A stretch of 10,333 bases of DNA from Acholeplasmatales bacterium (GTDB taxonomy: Bacteria > Bacillota_I > Bacilli_A > Acholeplasmatales > Anaeroplasmataceae): assembly GCA_024696565.1 (NCBI GenBank), contig JAILGR010000079.1, forward strand, positions 1-10,333, in the 5' to 3' direction. The position numbers were made by a program, and so were the translations under genes. Numbering within the stretch: position 1 is the stretch's first letter; every line of letters starts with the position of its first letter. Positions 7,098-10,333 of the stretch are shown in pieces. The notes below the pieces were generated by a model, which was given only the letters and a program-made list of their open reading frames with translations, had not been told where the DNA came from and did not search any database.

Positions 7098-8866
7098 GTC
7101 TTCATTCCTCCATTCTTAAATGTCTTTCTAAGTGCAATTCTAAATACAGGAGAGAAAGCAATTCCTTCTTCTACCTCATATTCAGTTGCATCACCAGACA
7201 TAACAATTCTTGTTTGAATTTCAGGTACAACAATATATGCTTCTTTAGCATTTTTATGAGTAATCTTTCTACCCTTAAAGCCATATAACATATTTTCTTC
7301 ATCAACACCTAGTAATACATGAGTTAAATCATCTTGATACTCAGTAGTACCATAACCAGCAGTGATATATTCAGTTAATGTTACTTCAGAATCAAGCTTA
7401 GTTAAAATATTACGTTCAGCAATAACTTCACCAGTTCCTTCAACAAATGTAAATACTGATTGAATTTCAATATCAGTTGAAGCTAATGTTACAGTAACAG
7501 GATTACAAGTAATCTTAACTCCGCCATCCACTTTTTCATATGTAGCCATAGTACGAGTTAAACATAAATCAGTCTCTTCACCCTTATAGCTTACTTTACA
7601 AGATTTAATAGTACCAGCCCCTGCATAATGTGTAAAGAAACCTGCACGATAATTGATTTGGATTAAATATGGATATGAGGCATCATATACATTTTCAGTA
7701 CCAATACCAATCTTTTGAGGAATTCTTGCTACATAAGGACGTAGGTCAATCATCGCACCGCCTTGATTGAAATCTAGGCATGTACGGATATATGGGTCAG
7801 CATACCAGAATAATTCTTTTGGAGAACCATATAAAATATCTTTCCATAAAGCACACTCAGCTCTATTATAATCTGGATGACAATCTCTATAGAAATCTGC
7901 AAACTCAGCCATAGTTAAATCAAGTAATTTACCTTCTTTTTTAAGCTTGCCATAATATTTCATACCATCTTCATAAGATTGAGCTAAAAGCTCATATGGA
8001 GCTTCCCATCTACCTTTACGATTTAACCAACCTGGTCCAACGAACATCATATTATATGAATAAGTATTATATTTACCTAAATGACGATATTGATCAATTA
8101 GATTATATAGATATGGATATTCTATAGAACCATTATCATCATAGTAAATCATACCTCTTAATACATTTTGTGGATGGGTACCAAAGTTAGAACCATTACC
8201 ATCGAAACAAGCCATTAAATCTCTACTTAAGTGAGGTATGGCAACAATACCAGAATCATCGGCTTTGCTTGAGGCAGGGCAATGTGAATTAACTTTAGAT
8301 GGAATCCATGGGTTCCAAGGACCACCATCCATAAATGTATACCATGAATTATTACATGTATGATATGCCTTAGGGCCTTCTTCCCAACAAGTTGCTACTG
8401 CACATTTAACAGTAGGATAATGCTCTTTAATATAATTAATACAATAAGCATCTAAGAAATAAGAACCTGTAGATTCAGGATAGAAACCAAACTTTTTATA
8501 GAATAAACCAAATACATCATCAATAATTTCCGCTTTAGTTTCATCATCAAACATCCAAATACAGAAATCTTCAGTTTTATATTTTTCTTTAAATTCTTTA
8601 CAAGGTAAACCAAGTAATGAAACTGAAATTTCATCACCATATTTTTCATGGTGTTCTTTAGCTAAATTACAAATCTTATCAGAAAAAAGTGATGCATAAG
8701 TAATTTGAATAGTTGTTTTTAAACCATACTTATGAGCCATTTCCTGTTGAAAGATAAAAATATCTAAAGATTCATCTGTTAAACCCTTTTTGCCACCAAC
8801 TTTTTCAGCATATTCAGGAGACAATTCAGGACGATGAATAATATTTACAACAAATTTATTCTCCAT
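7070..8866 (-). CDS. Putative glycoside hydrolase/deacetylase-like barrel protein of uncertain function
   Basis: A 598-residue cytoplasmic protein (no signal peptide or membrane segment). The N-terminal half (about 1-350) looks like a beta/alpha barrel of the GH57/polysaccharide-deacetylase type: VNIIHRPE (7-14) as first strand, TIQITY (52-57), a FDDE stretch (106-109), GFYPESTGSYFLD (127-139) and AVATCWEEG (156-164), then GGPWNPW (181-187), IPHLSRDL (210-217) and a FWYADPYIRTCLDFNQGG segment (353-370). The rest (about 375-590) is rich in beta strands, like the C-terminal sandwich of carbohydrate-active enzymes. It recalls the DUF3863/DUF3864 glycoside hydrolase/deacetylase-like proteins of gut bacteria, but this is from memory and unverified. 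AAGGAA at 8875-8880 precedes the ATG by eight bases; galK ends 18 bases upstream. A role in trimming or deacylating imported galactosides is suggested only by context. Asp108/Asp109, Glu14 and Glu162/Glu163 are candidate active-site acids. Confidence 0.85.
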   Translation of the reverse strand: MENKFVVNIIHRPELSPEYAEKVGGKKGLTDESLDIFIFQQEMAHKYGLKTTIQITYASLFSDKICNLAKEHHEKYGDEISVSLLGLPCKEFKEKYKTEDFCIWMFDDETKAEIIDDVFGLFYKKFGFYPESTGSYFLDAYCINYIKEHYPTVKCAVATCWEEGPKAYHTCNNSWYTFMDGGPWNPWIPSKVNSHCPASSKADDSGIVAIPHLSRDLMACFDGNGSNFGTHPQNVLRGMIYYDDNGSIEYPYLYNLIDQYRHLGKYNTYSYNMMFVGPGWLNRKGRWEAPYELLAQSYEDGMKYYGKLKKEGKLLDLTMAEFADFYRDCHPDYNRAECALWKDILYGSPKELFWYADPYIRTCLDFNQGGAMIDLRPYVARIPQKIGIGTENVYDASYPYLIQINYRAGFFTHYAGAGTIKSCKVSYKGEETDLCLTRTMATYEKVDGGVKITCNPVTVTLASTDIEIQSVFTFVEGTGEVIAERNILTKLDSEVTLTEYITAGYGTTEYQDDLTHVLLGVDEENMLYGFKGRKITHKNAKEAYIVVPEIQTRIVMSGDATEYEVEEGIAFSPVFRIALRKTFKNGGMKTCLSLQKAN

Positions 8867-8884
8867 ATTAAATATTCCTTTCTC

Positions 8885-10051
8885 TTATTTTAAAATACCT
8901 GTTTTATCTGATGATTCACAATAATAATACTTAAAATGAATACCTGTCTTTGTATAATAAATATCATTAACACTATTCATAAGCTTATCAATTTCATCTT
9001 TGTTAGTTGAATTAACAAGACAAATTGCACAACCACCAAAACCAGCACCAGTCATTCTAGCACCTAAAACAATATTTGATTTTTGTAATTCACTTGCAAT
9101 AACATCTAAGTGTAAACCAGTTACTTCATAATCTTCTTTTAATGACTTATGAGAAGCATTTAATAATAATCCTAATTCCTTTAAATTACCACTTGCCATT
9201 GCCTTAGTTGCAGCCTCAACACGTAATTCTTCTGTAATGGCATGTTTTGCTCTTCTATATAAATTATCAGCAATAGAATCCTTTATGCTATTTAATTCAT
9301 CCATTGTATATTCACATAAAGTTTCTTTACCATATTTAGCCTTTAATACTTCTAATACACTCTCACATTCAGCTCTTCTTTCATTATATTTAGAATCAGC
9401 TAAAGCTCTTGGCTTACAAGTATTAATAATGACTAAGGTTGCACCATCTAATTTGAAATCAAAATATTCATAATTGATAGTAGCACAATCTAATAAAATA
9501 ACTTTATTTTCTTCTGACATACCAATAGCGAATTGATCCATAATACCACAATTAACATGGGCATATTCTCTTTCAGCAGCCTGACTCATTAATACACAAT
9601 CTAAATTAGATAAGCCTAAATTAAACTTATCATTTAAAATATGGCTAATTAATAATTCTAATGCTGCACTAGAAGATAAGCCTGATGCAGGTGGTAATGT
9701 AGTAGTCATATAAAGATCAAAACCACAGTCAATTTTAGCATTCTTATATTTTCTTAAAACATAAATAACGCCCTTTACATATTTAGTAAAATCATTAGAT
9801 TCACTAAATTCATTTAAATCAAATTCAAAAATCTTTTCATGAGCAAATCCTTCAGATACCAAGCGACATTTAGTCCCCTTCTTAAATGTAACTGCACCAT
9901 AAATACCTAAAGAAATCCCCATTGGTAAAACCTTTCCTCCATTATAGTCAATATGTTCACCAATGATATTGACACGACCAGGAGAAAAATATAATAATTG
10001 AGGTTGTTCATTAAATGACTTTTTATAGCCTCTAATTAATTTTTCTTTCAT
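8885..10051 (-). CDS. galK: Galactokinase
   Basis: Phosphorylates alpha-D-galactose to galactose 1-phosphate with ATP, the entry step of the Leloir pathway, in the cytoplasm. All GHMP/galactokinase signatures are present in a full-length protein of 388 residues: SPGRVNIIGEHIDYNGG (23-39) with Arg26 and the EHxDY galactose-binding residues, the ATP loop PPASGLSSSAA (120-130), GIMDQF (169-174) with Asp172 as catalytic base, and the C-terminal MTGAGFGGCA (333-342). AGGAGG at 10056-10061 lies four bases before the ATG. It is the first gene of unit A, about 32 bases after the predicted transcription start. Its linkage to a galactanase and sugar importer indicates that the released sugar is galactose. 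galT and galE are not in the window. Confidence 0.97.
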   Translation of the reverse strand: MKEKLIRGYKKSFNEQPQLLYFSPGRVNIIGEHIDYNGGKVLPMGISLGIYGAVTFKKGTKCRLVSEGFAHEKIFEFDLNEFSESNDFTKYVKGVIYVLRKYKNAKIDCGFDLYMTTTLPPASGLSSSAALELLISHILNDKFNLGLSNLDCVLMSQAAEREYAHVNCGIMDQFAIGMSEENKVILLDCATINYEYFDFKLDGATLVIINTCKPRALADSKYNERRAECESVLEVLKAKYGKETLCEYTMDELNSIKDSIADNLYRRAKHAITEELRVEAATKAMASGNLKELGLLLNASHKSLKEDYEVTGLHLDVIASELQKSNIVLGARMTGAGFGGCAICLVNSTNKDEIDKLMNSVNDIYYTKTGIHFKYYYCESSDKTGILK

Positions 10052-10089
10052 ATTGCCTCCTATGAAAAACTTATTTATTTTTCACAAAA

Positions 10090-10118
10090 ATTATACGAAA
10101 GAAACTATAATATTGCAA
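10090..10118 (-). promoter_or_regulatory. Promoter of the galK-GH53 operon
   Basis: A perfect -10 TATAAT (10090-10095) and a -35 TTGCAA (10113-10118, four of six consensus bases) are 17 bp apart on the minus strand. The start would fall near 10083, giving a short leader that carries the AGGAGG site. The weaker -35 than at the transporter promoter fits a promoter that may need an activator. Confidence 0.72.
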
Positions 10119-10178
10119 TCAATTTCAACCATCTCAAACAAACTCGAAATGTTTACGAAAATATCAGATTTAAGATTA

Positions 10179-10213
10179 TGAAAACGAGTAAGAAAATGAT
10201 TGAAAATGAGTAA
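10179..10213. repeat. Pair of 13-bp direct repeats upstream of the galK promoter
   Basis: TGAAAACGAGTAA (10179-10191) and TGAAAATGAGTAA (10201-10213) match at 12 of 13 bases and are offset by 22 bp, about two helical turns. A third related box, GTTTTCAT (10219-10226), lies in inverse orientation. They are about 100-125 bp upstream of the predicted start. Such spacing fits a dimeric activator, for example of the AraC family, but the regulator is not in view. The first box also contains the left half of a cre site (TGAAAACG). Confidence 0.5.
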
Positions 10214-10225
10214 ATTATGTTTTCA

Positions 10226-10333
10226 TTAAGATAGTTTTATATCTTTAATATTGTATGTGAAGATAAAAATAGTAATAAAAAAAACTAACCATAATGGAGT
10301 AACATAAATACTATTTAATACATAATGCTCATC
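10226..10333 (-). CDS. Possible C-terminal end of a membrane protein (partial)
   Basis: From the right edge the minus strand is open for 35 codons to a TAA at 10226-10228. The peptide has a short polar part, one hydrophobic segment (about residues 10-27, TPLWLVFFITIFIFTY) and a charged tail NIKDIKLS. This is a plausible last transmembrane helix with a cytoplasmic end. AT-rich DNA yields hydrophobic peptides by chance, and no start, ribosome site or family signature is visible, so the call is tentative. No clear terminator follows it. Confidence 0.4.
   Translation of the reverse strand, partial: DEHYVLNSIYVTPLWLVFFITIFIFTYNIKDIKLS

Noticed and set aside
8452..8649. 65-codon minus-strand ORF
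   Set aside because: Another frame inside the 598-residue gene; low-complexity Lys/Leu/Met composition.
9237..9473. 78-codon plus-strand ORF
   Set aside because: Antisense shadow of galK, which has all its conserved motifs on the other strand.
48..10051. Absence of TGA stop codons as a sign of recoded UGA
   Set aside because: Eight complete genes is a small sample, TAA is favoured in AT-rich genomes, and all ORFs are intact under the standard code with TGG for tryptophan.
10149..10164. Possible cre box (TTTTCGTAAACAT on the minus strand) upstream of galK
   Set aside because: Only the right half fits the consensus; the left half is T-rich and lacks the TGAAA core.
10228..10245. Small hairpin near the right edge as a terminator
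   Set aside because: The AAGATA/TATCTT stem has six mostly AT pairs and no U-run after it on the transcribed strand, and it lies within the end of the partial ORF.

Overview
The window is about 10.3 kb of AT-rich bacterial DNA. All supportable genes lie on the minus strand, so transcription runs from the right edge to the left. Low GC, strong AGGAGG-type ribosome binding sites, a cysteine-anchored binding lipoprotein, a MalF/MalG/MsmX-type sugar importer and cre-like boxes point to a low-GC Gram-positive lineage. A gut-type Bacilli/Erysipelotrichia-like organism is my best guess; the species cannot be read from this sequence. Stop codons are TAA or TAG only, and every ORF reads through under the standard code.

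Layout in transcription order: (1) 10333-10226, an ORF running off the edge, possibly the last 35 residues of a membrane protein. (2) 10225-10052, a control region with a pair of 13-bp direct repeats 22 bp apart and a promoter (TTGCAA, 17 bp, TATAAT). (3) Unit A, 10051-5725: galactokinase galK; a 598-residue protein of uncertain function that looks like a glycoside hydrolase/deacetylase-type barrel followed by a beta domain; an 86-residue zinc-ribbon protein; and a GH53 endo-beta-1,4-galactanase without signal peptide. These genes are closely packed or overlapping, and a rho-independent terminator follows at 5716-5668. (4) 5667-5469, a regulatory gap with a consensus sigma-A-type promoter (TTGACA, 16 bp, TATAAT) flanked by two cre-like boxes. 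(5) Unit B, 5468-48: sugar-binding lipoprotein, long MalF-type permease, MalG-type permease, MsmX-type ATPase. A strong hairpin lies between the binding-protein gene and the first permease gene.

Inferred job: uptake of beta-1,4-galacto-oligosaccharides (or a similar galactose-rich glycan), cleavage inside the cell by GH53, and galactose phosphorylation by GalK. This resembles the Bacillus subtilis gan locus, but the galactanase is cytoplasmic, no GH42/GH2 beta-galactosidase is present, and the 598-residue protein lies in the cluster instead. galT and galE are absent from the window.

The most interesting points are the 598-residue protein, the apparent SusE/SusF-like glycan-binding module at the C-terminus of the binding protein, and the cytoplasmic GH53. 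Nothing suggests a mobile element, CRISPR array, tRNA or rRNA. Bases 1-47, after the ATPase stop codon, are AT-rich and hold no convincing terminator or gene.
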